64,000 nucleotides of DNA from Hyphomicrobiales bacterium. GTDB lineage: Bacteria > Pseudomonadota > Alphaproteobacteria > Rhizobiales > Rhizobiaceae. The notes under the pieces are model-generated. The model ran no database searches. It had not been told where the DNA came from and was given only the letters and a program-made list of their open reading frames with translations. The first letter of the stretch is position 1. Every line of letters starts with the position of its first letter. Below, one piece after another: positions 34,848-44,073 of this stretch. The DNA lies in assembly GCA_900472485.1 (NCBI GenBank), contig UCII01000023.1:1-64000 (forward strand), in the 5' to 3' direction. Made by a program: the position numbers and the translations under genes.

Positions 34848-34987
34848 GGGGGATTCCTTTTCGAAGCGCCGTTACGGCCACGATAACAGCCGCAGCCGCT
34901 GCGACATCTTTGCACGCGCCTGCTTGCGCGGCCCTTGCCGTCGTGATTCATTTCGGAAAAATCGCGGGCGTTCCGCTGGAGTTTTCG

Positions 34988-35623
34988 ATGTCGCTTCTCT
35001 CGTTTCTTGATTATGCCGGCGTCGCCCTTTTTGCCGCAACCGGCGCGCTCGCGGCCTCGCGCAAGCAGCTCGATCTGATCGGCTTCCTGTTCCTGGCGGC
35101 CGTCACCGGCATTGGCGGCGGCACGCTGCGCGATATCGTTCTCGGCCGGGTGCCGGTCTTCTGGGTACTGAACCCGACCTATATCATCATCTGCGCCGTG
35201 GTTGGCGTCCTGGTCTTCTTCACCGCGCATCTCTTCGAATCGCGCTATCGGCTGCTCATCTGGCTCGATGCGGTGGGGCTATCGGCCTACTGCGTGATGG
35301 GAGCGGCCAAGGGCATGGCGGCGACGGGCTCACCCACCGTTGCCATCGTCACCGGCGCGCTGACGGCGACCTTCGGCGGCATTTTACGTGATCTCTTGGC
35401 AAACGAACCTTCGGTGCTGCTGCGTCCGGAAATCTACGTGACCGCTTCGCTCGTCGGCGCCAGCGTCTTTACCGCCGCCAATGCAACGATGCTGCCGCTT
35501 TATGCCTCTGCGGGATTGGGCGTAATCGCGGCCTTCGCGGTGCGCGGCGGCGCGCTCTGGTTCGGCTGGACCTTTCCGACCTATCACCACAAGCCAGGCA
35601 GGCATCCGGACGATGTGATGTAG
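34988..35623 (+). CDS. Trimeric intracellular cation (TRIC) channel family / UPF0126 protein
   Basis: This 211-residue membrane protein has seven predicted helices arranged as two repeats with glycine-rich motifs: TGIGGGTLRDIVLGRVPVFW and TATFGGILRDLLANEPSVLL, the duplicated GG-x-LRD pattern typical of YicG/UPF0126. Prokaryotic members form trimeric cation channels. The ATG at 34988 with GGAG upstream is chosen; the frame is open from 34910 but that part is not conserved. It ends 96 bases before the irr stop, with a 7-base tandem array between. Confidence 0.88.
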   Translation: MSLLSFLDYAGVALFAATGALAASRKQLDLIGFLFLAAVTGIGGGTLRDIVLGRVPVFWVLNPTYIIICAVVGVLVFFTAHLFESRYRLLIWLDAVGLSAYCVMGAAKGMAATGSPTVAIVTGALTATFGGILRDLLANEPSVLLRPEIYVTASLVGASVFTAANATMLPLYASAGLGVIAAFAVRGGALWFGWTFPTYHHKPGRHPDDVM

Positions 35624-35675
35624 TTGGAGGCAGTGGGGAATAGGCATTAGGCAATAGCGGTCGGCTGGCAGACAA

Positions 35676-36142
<467 letters not shown>

Positions 36143-36186
36143 TCAGGGACTCCGGATTCCTGATCTCTATAATTCTTTACTAAGCC

Positions 36187-36214
36187 ATATAACTTTTGCC
36201 TTGATTGCTTTCAA
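36187..36214 (-). promoter_or_regulatory. Candidate irr promoter
   Basis: On the minus strand TTGAAA (36214-36209) and TTATAT (36192-36187) are 16 bases apart, about 45 bases before the irr ATG. Both match the housekeeping consensus well. I could not identify an Irr or RirA box. The remaining bases up to 36439 should hold the fabA promoter, which I cannot place. Confidence 0.45.
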
Positions 36215-36439
36215 TAGTTTCCATGGGGTGGGAAGGCGCTCAAAAGCCGGAAAAATCGGGCTTTTGCCGCATTTGGCACTGGTAGCGGCTCTGGCGTTCC
36301 TGTATGCGACCACCACATAAGAGCTACTGCGTTCGATCGAACGGCTGAATGAGAGTGTGATGGTTACGCTTCATTTTCTGTCGATCTTGCACTAAAGCTT
36401 CACATCCATCGGCATTCATGCGGGGGAAACGGAATTTTT

Positions 36440-36955
36440 ATGACGACGAGACAGTCCAGCTTCAATTACGAGGAAATCCTGTCCTGTGGCCGCGGCGAGC
36501 TGTTCGGCCCGGGCAACGCACAGCTTCCCCTGCCACCGATGCTGATGGTCCATCGCATTACGGATATTTCCGAAACGGGCGGAGCCTTCGACAAGGGCTA
36601 TATTCGCGCCGAATACGACGTGCGCCCCGATGATTGGTACTTCCCCTGCCATTTCGCCGGCAATCCCATCATGCCGGGCTGCCTCGGCCTCGACGGCATG
36701 TGGCAGCTGACCGGCTTCTTCCTTGGCTGGCTCGGCGAACCCGGACGCGGCATGGCGCTTTCCACGGGCGAAGTGAAGTTCAAGGGCATGGTTCGTCCGG
36801 ACACGAAGCTTCTCGAATACGGCATCGACTTCAAGCGCGTCATGCGCGGTCGCCTCGTCCTTGGCACCGCCGACGGCTGGCTGAAGGCCGATGGCGAGAC
36901 CATCTATCAGGCGACGGACCTGCGCGTGGGCCTGTCCAAGGACAAGGTTGCCTGA
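36440..36955 (+). CDS. fabA: 3-hydroxydecanoyl-[ACP] dehydratase/isomerase
   Basis: This 171-residue hot-dog-fold enzyme dehydrates 3-hydroxyacyl-ACP and isomerises trans-2- to cis-3-decenoyl-ACP, starting unsaturated fatty acid synthesis. The catalytic pair is His71 (YFPCHFAGNPIMPGC) and Asp85 (LGLDGMWQLTGFFLGW). Full length, normal N-terminus MTTRQSSFNYEEILSCGRGE. First gene of fabA-fabB-fabI, 53 bases before fabB. Confidence 0.96.
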   Translation: MTTRQSSFNYEEILSCGRGELFGPGNAQLPLPPMLMVHRITDISETGGAFDKGYIRAEYDVRPDDWYFPCHFAGNPIMPGCLGLDGMWQLTGFFLGWLGEPGRGMALSTGEVKFKGMVRPDTKLLEYGIDFKRVMRGRLVLGTADGWLKADGETIYQATDLRVGLSKDKVA

Positions 36956-37008
36956 ACCGCGGCACCGCCGCCTCCACAAAGACAGATGTTTTAGAAAAGG
37001 TCATCGAC

Positions 37009-38232
37009 ATGAGACGGGTAGTTGTTACGGGTCTGGGTATTGTCTCTTCGATTGGAAACAATGCTCAAGAAGTGACCGCCTCGCTGCGCGACGCCAAATC
37101 CGGCATTTCCTTCTCCCCCGATTTCGCCGAGCATGGCTTCAAGTGCCAGGTCTGGGGCGCGCCGAAGATCGATACGACGGACCTGGTAGATCGCCGCGCC
37201 ATGCGCTTCCTGTCGCAGGGCGGCGCCTGGAACCACGTCGCCATGAAGCAGGCGATCGCCGATAGCGGTCTCGAGGAAGGTGATATCACCAACGAGCGCA
37301 CCGGCATCATCATGGGTTCCGGCGGCCCGTCGACCCGCACGCTGATCGAAGCGGCCGACATCACCCGCAAGAACAACAGCCCGAAGCGCATCGGCCCCTT
37401 CGCGGTGCCGAAGTCGATGTCGTCGACGGCCTCGGCCACGCTTGCGACATGGTTCAAGATCCACGGCGTCAACTACTCCATCTCGTCCGCATGCTCGACC
37501 TCGGCGCACTGCATCGGCAATGCCGCCGAAATGATCCAGTGGGGCAAGCAGGACGTCATGTTCGCCGGCGGCCACGAGGATCTCGACTGGACCATGTCGA
37601 ACCTCTTCGACGCCATGGGCGCCATGTCCTCCGACTTCAACGAAAATCACCCGGAAAGCGCCTCGCGCGCTTATGACGCCAAGCGTGACGGCTTCGTCAT
37701 CGCCGGTGGCGCCGGCGTGCTGGTTCTGGAAGAGCTTGAGCATGCCAAGGCCCGCGGCGCCAAGATCTATGCCGAGATCATCGGCTACGGCGCCACCTCA
37801 GACGGTTACGACATGGTGGCGCCGTCGGGCGAAGGTGCCGTGCGCTGCATGCGCCAGGCGCTCGCCACGGTGAAGGGCGATATCGACTACATCAACACCC
37901 ACGGCACCTCGACGCCGGTGGGCGACAGCAAGGAAATCGGCGCGATCCGCGAAGTCTTCGGCGCCAAGATCCCGCCGATCCAGTCGACCAAGTCGCTGAC
38001 GGGCCATTCGCTCGGCGCAGCGGGCGTTCAGGAATCGATCTACTCGATCTTGATGATGCAGGAGCGTTTCATCGGCGAAAGCGCTCATATCACCGAACTC
38101 GACCCGGAATTCGAAGGCGTGCCGATCGTGCGCAAGCGTATCGACAATGCCAAGTTCGATATCGCCCTTTCGAACTCCTTCGGCTTCGGCGGCACCAACG
38201 CCACGCTCGTATTCCAGCGCTACAACGGATAA
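37009..38232 (+). CDS. fabB: 3-oxoacyl-[ACP] synthase I
   Basis: This 407-residue ketosynthase elongates acyl-ACP with malonyl-ACP and is needed with FabA for unsaturated fatty acids. The Cys-His-His triad is visible: Cys162 in SISSACSTSAHCIGN, His in INTHGTSTPVGD and His in KSLTGHSLGAAG. The C-terminus ALSNSFGFGGTNATLVFQRY is standard. The start at 37009 has AAAAGGTC upstream and reads MRRVVVTGLGIVSSIGNNAQ. It lies between fabA and fabI, four bases before the latter. Confidence 0.96.
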   Translation: MRRVVVTGLGIVSSIGNNAQEVTASLRDAKSGISFSPDFAEHGFKCQVWGAPKIDTTDLVDRRAMRFLSQGGAWNHVAMKQAIADSGLEEGDITNERTGIIMGSGGPSTRTLIEAADITRKNNSPKRIGPFAVPKSMSSTASATLATWFKIHGVNYSISSACSTSAHCIGNAAEMIQWGKQDVMFAGGHEDLDWTMSNLFDAMGAMSSDFNENHPESASRAYDAKRDGFVIAGGAGVLVLEELEHAKARGAKIYAEIIGYGATSDGYDMVAPSGEGAVRCMRQALATVKGDIDYINTHGTSTPVGDSKEIGAIREVFGAKIPPIQSTKSLTGHSLGAAGVQESIYSILMMQERFIGESAHITELDPEFEGVPIVRKRIDNAKFDIALSNSFGFGGTNATLVFQRYNG

Positions 38233-38236
38233 GGCA

Positions 38237-39043
38237 ATGACGGGAATTATGCAGGGTAAGCGCGGCCTCATCATGGGCGTCGCAAACAATCACTCGATTG
38301 CCTGGGGTATTTCAAAGGCGCTGGCAGCCGAAGGCGCGGAACTGGCTTTCACCTTTCAGGGCGAAGCGCTCGGCAAGCGCGTCAAGCCGCTGGCAGCCGA
38401 AGTCAGCTCGGATTTCCTTCTGCCTTGCGATGTCGAGGATCTCGCTTCGGTCGATGCCGTTTTCGCGGCGATCAAGGAGCGCTGGGGCAAGCTGGACTTC
38501 ATCGTTCACGCCATCGGCTTTTCCGACAAGAACGAGCTGAAGGGGCTCTATGCCAACACCACGCGGGAAAATTTCACCCGCACCATGGTGATTTCCTGCT
38601 TTTCCTTCACCGAGGTCGCCAAGCGTGCCGCCGAACTGATGACGGAAGGCGGCAGCATGCTGACGCTGACCTATAACGGTTCGACGCGCGTGATCCCGAA
38701 CTACAACGTCATGGGCGTCGCCAAGGCGGCCCTCGAGGCTTCCGTCCGCTATCTCGCGGCGGACTACGGCCCGCGCGGCATTCGCGTCAACGCCGTCTCG
38801 GCCGGTCCGATCCGCACACTCGCCGGTGCCGGCATTTCCGATGCCCGCGCCATCCTGTCGTGGAACCAGCGCAACGCGCCGCTGCGCAAGTCCGTCACCA
38901 TCGACCAGGTCGGCTCGTCGTCGCTCTATCTCCTGTCGGATCTTTCGGCTGGCGTGACCGGCGAAATCCACTTCGTCGATGCCGGCTATAACATCACCTC
39001 GATGCCGACGCTGGAAACGCTGTCGAGCGCAGATACGGAGTAA
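38237..39043 (+). CDS. fabI: Enoyl-[ACP] reductase (NADH)
   Basis: This 268-residue short-chain reductase makes the last reduction of each fatty acid elongation round. It has GVANNHSIAWGISKALAAEG for NADH binding, and the catalytic Tyr156-x6-Lys163 in NYNVMGVAKAAL, with Tyr146 upstream, the same numbering as E. coli FabI. It is the target type for triclosan. The ATG at 38237 directly follows fabB with AAGG as a ribosome site; longer frames run back into fabB and are rejected. A hairpin follows the stop. Confidence 0.95.
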   Translation: MTGIMQGKRGLIMGVANNHSIAWGISKALAAEGAELAFTFQGEALGKRVKPLAAEVSSDFLLPCDVEDLASVDAVFAAIKERWGKLDFIVHAIGFSDKNELKGLYANTTRENFTRTMVISCFSFTEVAKRAAELMTEGGSMLTLTYNGSTRVIPNYNVMGVAKAALEASVRYLAADYGPRGIRVNAVSAGPIRTLAGAGISDARAILSWNQRNAPLRKSVTIDQVGSSSLYLLSDLSAGVTGEIHFVDAGYNITSMPTLETLSSADTE

Positions 39044-39060
39044 GCTCCCGATCTCAGTCG

Positions 39061-39084
39061 TCCTCCCGGTTTTGGCCGGGAGGA
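39061..39084 (+). terminator. Hairpin after fabI
   Basis: TCCTCCCGG (39061-39069) pairs with CCGGGAGGA (39076-39084), loop TTTTGG. The following T-tract is weak (TCGAATTT), so it may end the fab transcript only in part and let some read-through reach the acetyltransferase gene. Confidence 0.6.
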
Positions 39085-39118
39085 TCGAATTTCCGGATAT
39101 CCTTCCAGAGGATTCCCG

Positions 39119-39694
39119 ATGACGTCCAACGACGCAGAACCTTTGACATCGACCGACCGTCTTATCCTCCGCCGCTTTGTGCCTGAGGATTTTGTCGCCT
39201 ACAGCGCCTATCGCTCCCTGCCGGAGATCTATCGTTTTCTCTACCGCGATCCTCCCTCGCCCGAAGTGATGAGGGAGCGTTTCGATATCCGCCTGAATTC
39301 CCCTTTCTCCGAAGATGGGGATACGCTGCTATGCGCTGTCATTCGGCGGGAGGATGGCGCTTTGGTCGGTGATGTCAGCCTGACATTCGCAAACAAGGCG
39401 GCACTTCAAGCCGAGCTCGGCTATACCTCCAACCCAGCCTATGCCAGGAAGGGCTATGCCACCGAGGCGGCGCAAGCCATGATTACCCTCGGCTTCGAAA
39501 GGTTCGGCTTTCACCGGATTTTTGCACGGCTGGACGCGAAAAATGTCGGATCCGTGGGCGTCGTCGAACGGCTCGGCCTGCGCCGTGAGGCGCTTTTGAT
39601 CGAGAACGATCGCTTCAACGGTATATGGGGCGACGAATGCGTCTACGCCGTGCTGAACCGCGAATGGGCCGCGGGAGCACCGCGTGAGGCGTGA
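39119..39694 (+). CDS. GNAT-family N-acetyltransferase (RimJ/RimL type)
   Basis: This 191-residue protein has the acetyl-CoA binding fold of GNAT enzymes: LTSTDRLILRRFVPEDFVAY near the start, LGYTSNPAYARKGYATEAAQ with the R/QxxGxG-like loop (ARKGYA), and FGFHRIFARLDAKNVGSVGV, then VERLGLRREALLIENDRFNG. This arrangement is typical of the RimJ/RimL group that acetylates ribosomal protein N-termini or small molecules. The substrate is unknown. It follows fabI by 75 bases. Confidence 0.88.
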   Translation: MTSNDAEPLTSTDRLILRRFVPEDFVAYSAYRSLPEIYRFLYRDPPSPEVMRERFDIRLNSPFSEDGDTLLCAVIRREDGALVGDVSLTFANKAALQAELGYTSNPAYARKGYATEAAQAMITLGFERFGFHRIFARLDAKNVGSVGVVERLGLRREALLIENDRFNGIWGDECVYAVLNREWAAGAPREA

Positions 39695-39724
39695 TCTGTT
39701 TGCCACCCCAGCGTACCCATACTT

Positions 39725-39755
39725 CGTCATCCTCGGGTCAAGCCCGAGGATGACG
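39725..39755. repeat. Dispersed 13-bp palindrome (CGTCATCCTCGGG)
   Basis: CGTCATCCTCGGG (39725-39737) and CCCGAGGATGACG (39743-39755) form a perfect 13-bp stem with loop TCAAG between convergent genes. I recognise it as a common intergenic palindrome of alphaproteobacteria; it may also end transcription here. Confidence 0.7.
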
Positions 39756-39854
39756 GTAGAGATAGCGGAGGAAGAGCCTCGGGGACTCTGTGGCGCCAGG
39801 CAGCGCGGGCTGACTCTCGTATAAGAAAGGCGGGCGATTGGCCGCCTTTGTCGC

Positions 39855-40871
39855 TTACTTCTTGGCCCAGAGCACCTTGTAGCGGGCATTGCGGCAGGTC
39901 TCGCCGAATTCTTTGAAATTCTCCGCCAGCACCGGTTCGTAAGGCAGGCCGCGATTGGCGACGAGCATCAGCCGGCCGCCGCCACGCAGAGCCGAGGCGG
40001 CCGTCTTGATCATCGCCTGGCCGAGCGAGGGTTCGGCGGCATGGCCTTCATGGAAGGGCGGGTTCATGATGATCAGGTCGTATTTGTCCTTGACCGGCTC
40101 GCTTGCCAGATCGTGCCAGAAGAAGCGCTGGGCGACTTTAGGGCAGTGCGACAGCAGATTGGCGCGTGCGGCCTCCAGAGCGCCGTAATGGGCCTCGTAG
40201 AGGTCGATGCGCTCGATCCTCGGCGATTTCGTTGCGAGCTCTACCGAGAGATAGCCCCAGCCGGCGCCGAAATCGGCGGCATCGCCGGCAAAGTCGGCCG
40301 GCAGGCGCGAGGCGAGCAGTTCGGAGCCGGCATCGATACGGTCATGGGAGAACATGCCGGGCGCCGTGGTGAAGCTGTCGTCGACCAGCGTCGCCGGCTT
40401 TGCGAGCTGTGCCGTCAAAAGCTTGAGATCGGCAGGCCGCGCAAACCAGAAGGCCACGCCGTGATATTTCGGCATGTGCTCGATTTCGAGACCGAAGGCC
40501 TCGATGCGCTTGCGCAGCGGCTGGATGCCGTCTTCCTTGCCGCCGGCAACGACAATGAGGCCGCCTTCCCTAACGCGCGCCAGCGCTTCGGCGATATGAT
40601 CCTCATTCTCGCCCTTGTGCTTGCCGCAGAGCACCAGCGCTCCGTCATAGCCTTCGCCTTCGATTTCCGGCGTCACGTTGATCCGCTGCGCTTGTAGCTG
40701 GCGATAGAAGGGGCGGAAGCCCTGGACGGCCGAAAGCTCGGCGGCAAATCCCTCCGGCAGCGCAAAGCCCGCTTCGGCGCCGAGAAACAGGATGCGCTGA
40801 CCCTCGCCGGGCGCGTCGACAGTGCCGGAGGCAAAGGGATGGAACAGGGTCTTCAGGGCGTCGCGGCTCAT
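39855..40871 (-). CDS. RsmC-like class I SAM-dependent methyltransferase
   Basis: This 338-residue protein fits the 16S rRNA m2G1207 methyltransferase (RsmC) layout: an inactive N-terminal copy (about 1-160) and a catalytic C-terminal domain with the SAM loop AADFGAGWGYLSVELATKSP, acidic motif IDLYEAHYGALEAARAN, and the N6/N2-methylase motif IIMNPPFHEGHAAEPSLGQA. The NPPF signature supports methylation of a base amino group. It could act on 16S or another structured RNA. Upstream lies a mosaic repeat, then pnp. Confidence 0.85.
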   Translation of the reverse strand: MSRDALKTLFHPFASGTVDAPGEGQRILFLGAEAGFALPEGFAAELSAVQGFRPFYRQLQAQRINVTPEIEGEGYDGALVLCGKHKGENEDHIAEALARVREGGLIVVAGGKEDGIQPLRKRIEAFGLEIEHMPKYHGVAFWFARPADLKLLTAQLAKPATLVDDSFTTAPGMFSHDRIDAGSELLASRLPADFAGDAADFGAGWGYLSVELATKSPRIERIDLYEAHYGALEAARANLLSHCPKVAQRFFWHDLASEPVKDKYDLIIMNPPFHEGHAAEPSLGQAMIKTAASALRGGGRLMLVANRGLPYEPVLAENFKEFGETCRNARYKVLWAKK

Positions 40872-40942
40872 GGGCGTGGTCTCGTCTTGAAAAGTGGACT
40901 TGGATCGTCGGATATCCGTGGCCTTGTCGTATCTCGTGCTTG

Positions 40943-41086
40943 CCCCTCACCCTAGCCCTCTCCCCGTTGGGACGGGGAGAGGGGACGACGGAGTAAGACA
41001 ACATGCCTCAGCTTGGAAGAAGAGGATGATCTAGCACGGTCGTCATCCCCTCTCCCCGCGTGCGGGGAGAGGGCTAGGGTGAGGGG
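40943..41086. repeat. Rhizobial intergenic mosaic element (RIME-like), copy 2
   Basis: A perfect 24-bp inverted repeat bounds the element: CCCCTCACCCTAGCCCTCTC (first 20 bases of 40943-40966) and its complement ending GGCTAGGGTGAGGGG (41063-41086). Each end has an inner palindrome (CTCTCCCCGTTGGGACGGGG and CTCTCCCCGCGTGCGGGGAG). It fills most of the 316-base gap between pnp and the methyltransferase gene; I see nothing else in that gap. Confidence 0.8.
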
Positions 41087-41187
41087 CCGGGCACATAGCT
41101 TCAGCGAAAGCAGGCTAGGCCGACAGCATCAACATAAAAAGGGCGCGGAAAAGATCCCGCGCCCCGGAACTTGGATGAAGGCGCAGC

Positions 41188-43326
41188 TTATTCGGCTGCG
41201 TCGTCCTTCTTCTTGTCGGCAGCGATTTCCTGGCCGGTGGCCTGATCGACGACCTTCATGGACAGGCGAACCTTGCCGCGCTCGTCGAAGCCGAGCAGCT
41301 TGACCCAGACCTTGTCGCCTTCCTTGACGACATCCTGCGTCTTGGCAACGCGCTCGGAAGCGAGCTGCGAGATGTGGACGAGGCCGTCACGGGCGCCGAA
41401 GAAGTTGACGAAGGCGCCGAAGTCGGCGGTCTTGACAACAGTACCTTCGTAGATCTGGCCGACTTCCGGCTCGGCGACGATCGAGTGGATCCACTTGCGG
41501 GCCGCTTCGATTTCCTTGCCGGAGGAGGAGGCGATCTTGACGGTGCCGTCGTCCTCGATGTTGATCTTCGCGCCGGTCTTTTCGACGATTTCGCGGATGA
41601 CCTTGCCGCCGGAGCCGATGACTTCGCGGATCTTGTCGACCGGGATGTTCATGACTTCGATGCGCGGAGCGAATTCGCCGAGCTGGCCACGGCTTTCGGT
41701 GATTGCCTTGGACATTTCGCCGAGGATGTGGGCACGACCGCCCTGCGCCTGACCGAGAGCGACCTTCATGATCTCTTCGGTGATGCCGGCGATCTTGATA
41801 TCCATCTGCAGCGAGGTGATGCCGTCAGCGGTGCCGGCGACCTTGAAGTCCATGTCGCCGAGGTGGTCTTCGTCACCCAGGATGTCGGAAAGAACGGCGA
41901 AGCGATCGCCTTCCAGGATCAGGCCCATGGCGATGCCGGCAACCGGCTTTGCCAGCGGAACGCCGGCATCCATCAGAGCGAGCGAGGTGCCGCAAACCGT
42001 TGCCATCGAGGACGAGCCGTTGGACTCGGTGATCTCGGAAACGACGCGCAGCGTGTAGGGGAACTGTTCCGCCGTCGGCAGCATCGGGCGAATAGCGCGC
42101 CATGCGAGCTTGCCGTGACCGATTTCGCGGCGGCCAGGGGAGCCCATACGACCGGTTTCGCCAACCGAGTAGGGAGGGAAGTTGTAATGGAGCAGGAAGC
42201 GCTCCTTGTACATGCCGGTCAGGCTGTCGACATACTGTTCATCTTCGCCGGTGCCGAGCGTGGCGACGACGATTGCCTGCGTTTCACCGCGGGTAAACAG
42301 CGCAGAACCGTGCGTGCGCGGCAGCAGGCCGACTTCCGAAACGATCGGGCGAACGGTCGACAGGTCGCGGCCGTCGATGCGGCTCGACGTGTCGAGGATG
42401 TTCCAGCGAACGATCTTCGCCTGCAGGTGCTTGAAGATGGCGCCGACTTCTTCGGCCGTGTACTTGGCTTCGCCTTCTTCCGGCAGGAAGTGTGCCTTCA
42501 CCTTCGCCTTGACGGCGTCGACGGCAGCGTAGCGATCGGCCTTCTGGGTGATCTTGTAGGCGTCGCGCAGTTCGGCTTCGGCCAGACCGAGCATTTCCTT
42601 CTCAAGCTCGGAATAATCTTCCGGCTGGAAGTCGCGCGGTTCCTTGGCGGCGACTTCGGCGAGCTTGATGATCGCGTCGATGACGGGCTGGAAGCCGCGA
42701 TGACCGAACATTACGGCGCCGAGCATGACGTCTTCAGGCAGTTCCTTGGCTTCGGATTCAACCATCAGAACGGCGTCCTGCGTGCCGGCAACGACGAGAT
42801 CGAGGCTCGATTCGTCCATCTCGTCGAGATGCGGGTTGAGCACGTATTCGCCGTTGATGTAGCCGACGCGAGCGCCGCCGACCGGGCCCATGAAGGGAAC
42901 GCCCGAGAGCGTCAGGGCAGCCGAGGTTGCAACCATGGACAGGATGTCCGGATTGTTTTCGAGGTCATGCTGGATGACGGTGACGACAACCTGAGTGTCG
43001 TTCTTGTAGCCTTCCGGGAAGAGCGGGCGGATCGGGCGGTCGATCAGGCGCGAAACGAGGGTTTCGTTTTCGCTCGGACGACCCTCACGCTTGAAGTAGC
43101 CACCGGGGATCTTGCCAGCTGCGTAGGTCTTTTCCTGGTAGTTGACGGTGAGCGGGAAGAAGTCCTGGCCCGGCTTCGGCGCCTTGGCGGAAACGACGGT
43201 CGCAAGCACCACGGTCTCGCCGTAGGTGGCGACAACGGCGCCGTCAGCCTGACGGGCGATCTTGCCGGTTTCGAGCTTTAGCGGGCGGCCTGCCCACTCG
43301 ATTTCGACGGTATGGATATCGAACAT
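41188..43326 (-). CDS. pnp: Polyribonucleotide nucleotidyltransferase (PNPase)
   Basis: This 712-residue enzyme degrades RNA 3' to 5' with phosphate and is part of the degradosome. It has two RNase PH domains (about 10-145 and 310-450, the second with the active-site region SNGSSSMATVCGTSLALMDA), a helical linker, a KH domain (about 555-615, IREVIGSGGKVIREIVEKTG) and an S1 domain (about 622-690, VKTADFGAFVNFFGARDGLV). The start at 43326 has AAGGA upstream and gives MFDIHTVEIEWAGRPLKLET. It follows rpsO with a 325-base gap containing a strong hairpin. Confidence 0.97.
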   Translation of the reverse strand: MFDIHTVEIEWAGRPLKLETGKIARQADGAVVATYGETVVLATVVSAKAPKPGQDFFPLTVNYQEKTYAAGKIPGGYFKREGRPSENETLVSRLIDRPIRPLFPEGYKNDTQVVVTVIQHDLENNPDILSMVATSAALTLSGVPFMGPVGGARVGYINGEYVLNPHLDEMDESSLDLVVAGTQDAVLMVESEAKELPEDVMLGAVMFGHRGFQPVIDAIIKLAEVAAKEPRDFQPEDYSELEKEMLGLAEAELRDAYKITQKADRYAAVDAVKAKVKAHFLPEEGEAKYTAEEVGAIFKHLQAKIVRWNILDTSSRIDGRDLSTVRPIVSEVGLLPRTHGSALFTRGETQAIVVATLGTGEDEQYVDSLTGMYKERFLLHYNFPPYSVGETGRMGSPGRREIGHGKLAWRAIRPMLPTAEQFPYTLRVVSEITESNGSSSMATVCGTSLALMDAGVPLAKPVAGIAMGLILEGDRFAVLSDILGDEDHLGDMDFKVAGTADGITSLQMDIKIAGITEEIMKVALGQAQGGRAHILGEMSKAITESRGQLGEFAPRIEVMNIPVDKIREVIGSGGKVIREIVEKTGAKINIEDDGTVKIASSSGKEIEAARKWIHSIVAEPEVGQIYEGTVVKTADFGAFVNFFGARDGLVHISQLASERVAKTQDVVKEGDKVWVKLLGFDERGKVRLSMKVVDQATGQEIAADKKKDDAAE

Positions 43327-43613
43327 ATCTTGTCCTTGCATGATGCGGGAAAAGGCGCCGTCGCCGACGAATTCGGCAGGGCACATCTTCGACCGCACGA
43401 AGTGTGACGCATCACGGGCAAGACAACGAGAGGCTTTCGAAGATCGGCCGAAGCGCTAGGCTTCGGCTGAAAGCATCCGGCAATCCTGCCCCATGACAGG
43501 TCAACGGTTGTTGTTGGCAGCACCGGCCCATCCGGCCTGCCGTCGGTCTCGCATCGCACCGGCATAAGGCGCGAGGGAAACTGGTCTCAAGGGTTCATAC
43601 CCTTCATAAGCAT

Positions 43614-43643
43614 CCGGCGGACGTTCAGGTGAACGCCCGCCGG
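43614..43643 (-). promoter_or_regulatory. rpsO-pnp intercistronic hairpin
   Basis: CCGGCGG (43614-43620) and CCGCCGG (43637-43643) form an outer stem continued by GTTC/GAAC around loop AGGT, just after the rpsO stop. There is no T-run. In enterobacteria the rpsO-pnp gap has a terminator and an RNase III-cut hairpin through which PNPase controls itself; this hairpin is a positional match only. The rest of the 325-base gap (43327-43651) shows no other feature. Confidence 0.6.
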
Positions 43644-43651
43644 AGATTCCT

Positions 43652-43921
43652 TTAGCGGCGGATACCGAGGCTGGTGATCAGCTTGGTATAACGGCCTTCG
43701 TCCTTCTTCTTGAGGTAGTCAAGAAGCGAGCGCCGGCTGGAAACCATCGTCAGGAGGCCACGACGGGAGTGGTTGTCCTTCTTGTGGTCCTTGAAGTGTT
43801 CCGTGAGGTTGTTGATGCGCTCGGTCAGGATCGCAACCTGGACTTCCGGAGAACCGGTGTCGCCTTCGGCGGTAGCGTATTCCTTGATCAGCGCAGCCTT
43901 GCGCTCAGCAGTGATCGACAT
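43652..43921 (-). CDS. rpsO: 30S ribosomal protein S15
   Basis: This 89-residue protein binds the central domain of 16S rRNA and a bridge to 23S rRNA. Sequence MSITAERKAALIKEYATAEG, HFKDHKKDNHSRRGLLTMVS and RRSLLDYLKKKDEGRYTKLI is typical S15 throughout. The ATG at 43921 has AAAGGACC upstream. It precedes pnp, the conserved order. Confidence 0.97.
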   Translation of the reverse strand: MSITAERKAALIKEYATAEGDTGSPEVQVAILTERINNLTEHFKDHKKDNHSRRGLLTMVSSRRSLLDYLKKKDEGRYTKLITSLGIRR

Positions 43922-44073
43922 CGGATGGTCCTTTCTATGAGAGGAGATTGAAGTCGCCAAACGCCGGGATGTCGTCCAGCATTGGCCGCGAATGCAATCA
44001 GGCATGCCTGATGCTGGCGCTGCCTATAAACCAAATGAGCGCCAATTGAAAGAGGGTTCTCCCTGGGCGCCTT

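Noticed and set aside
43922..44073. An S15 autoregulatory leader structure
   Set aside because: The upstream sequence is short and I could not draw a convincing pseudoknot or match to known leaders.
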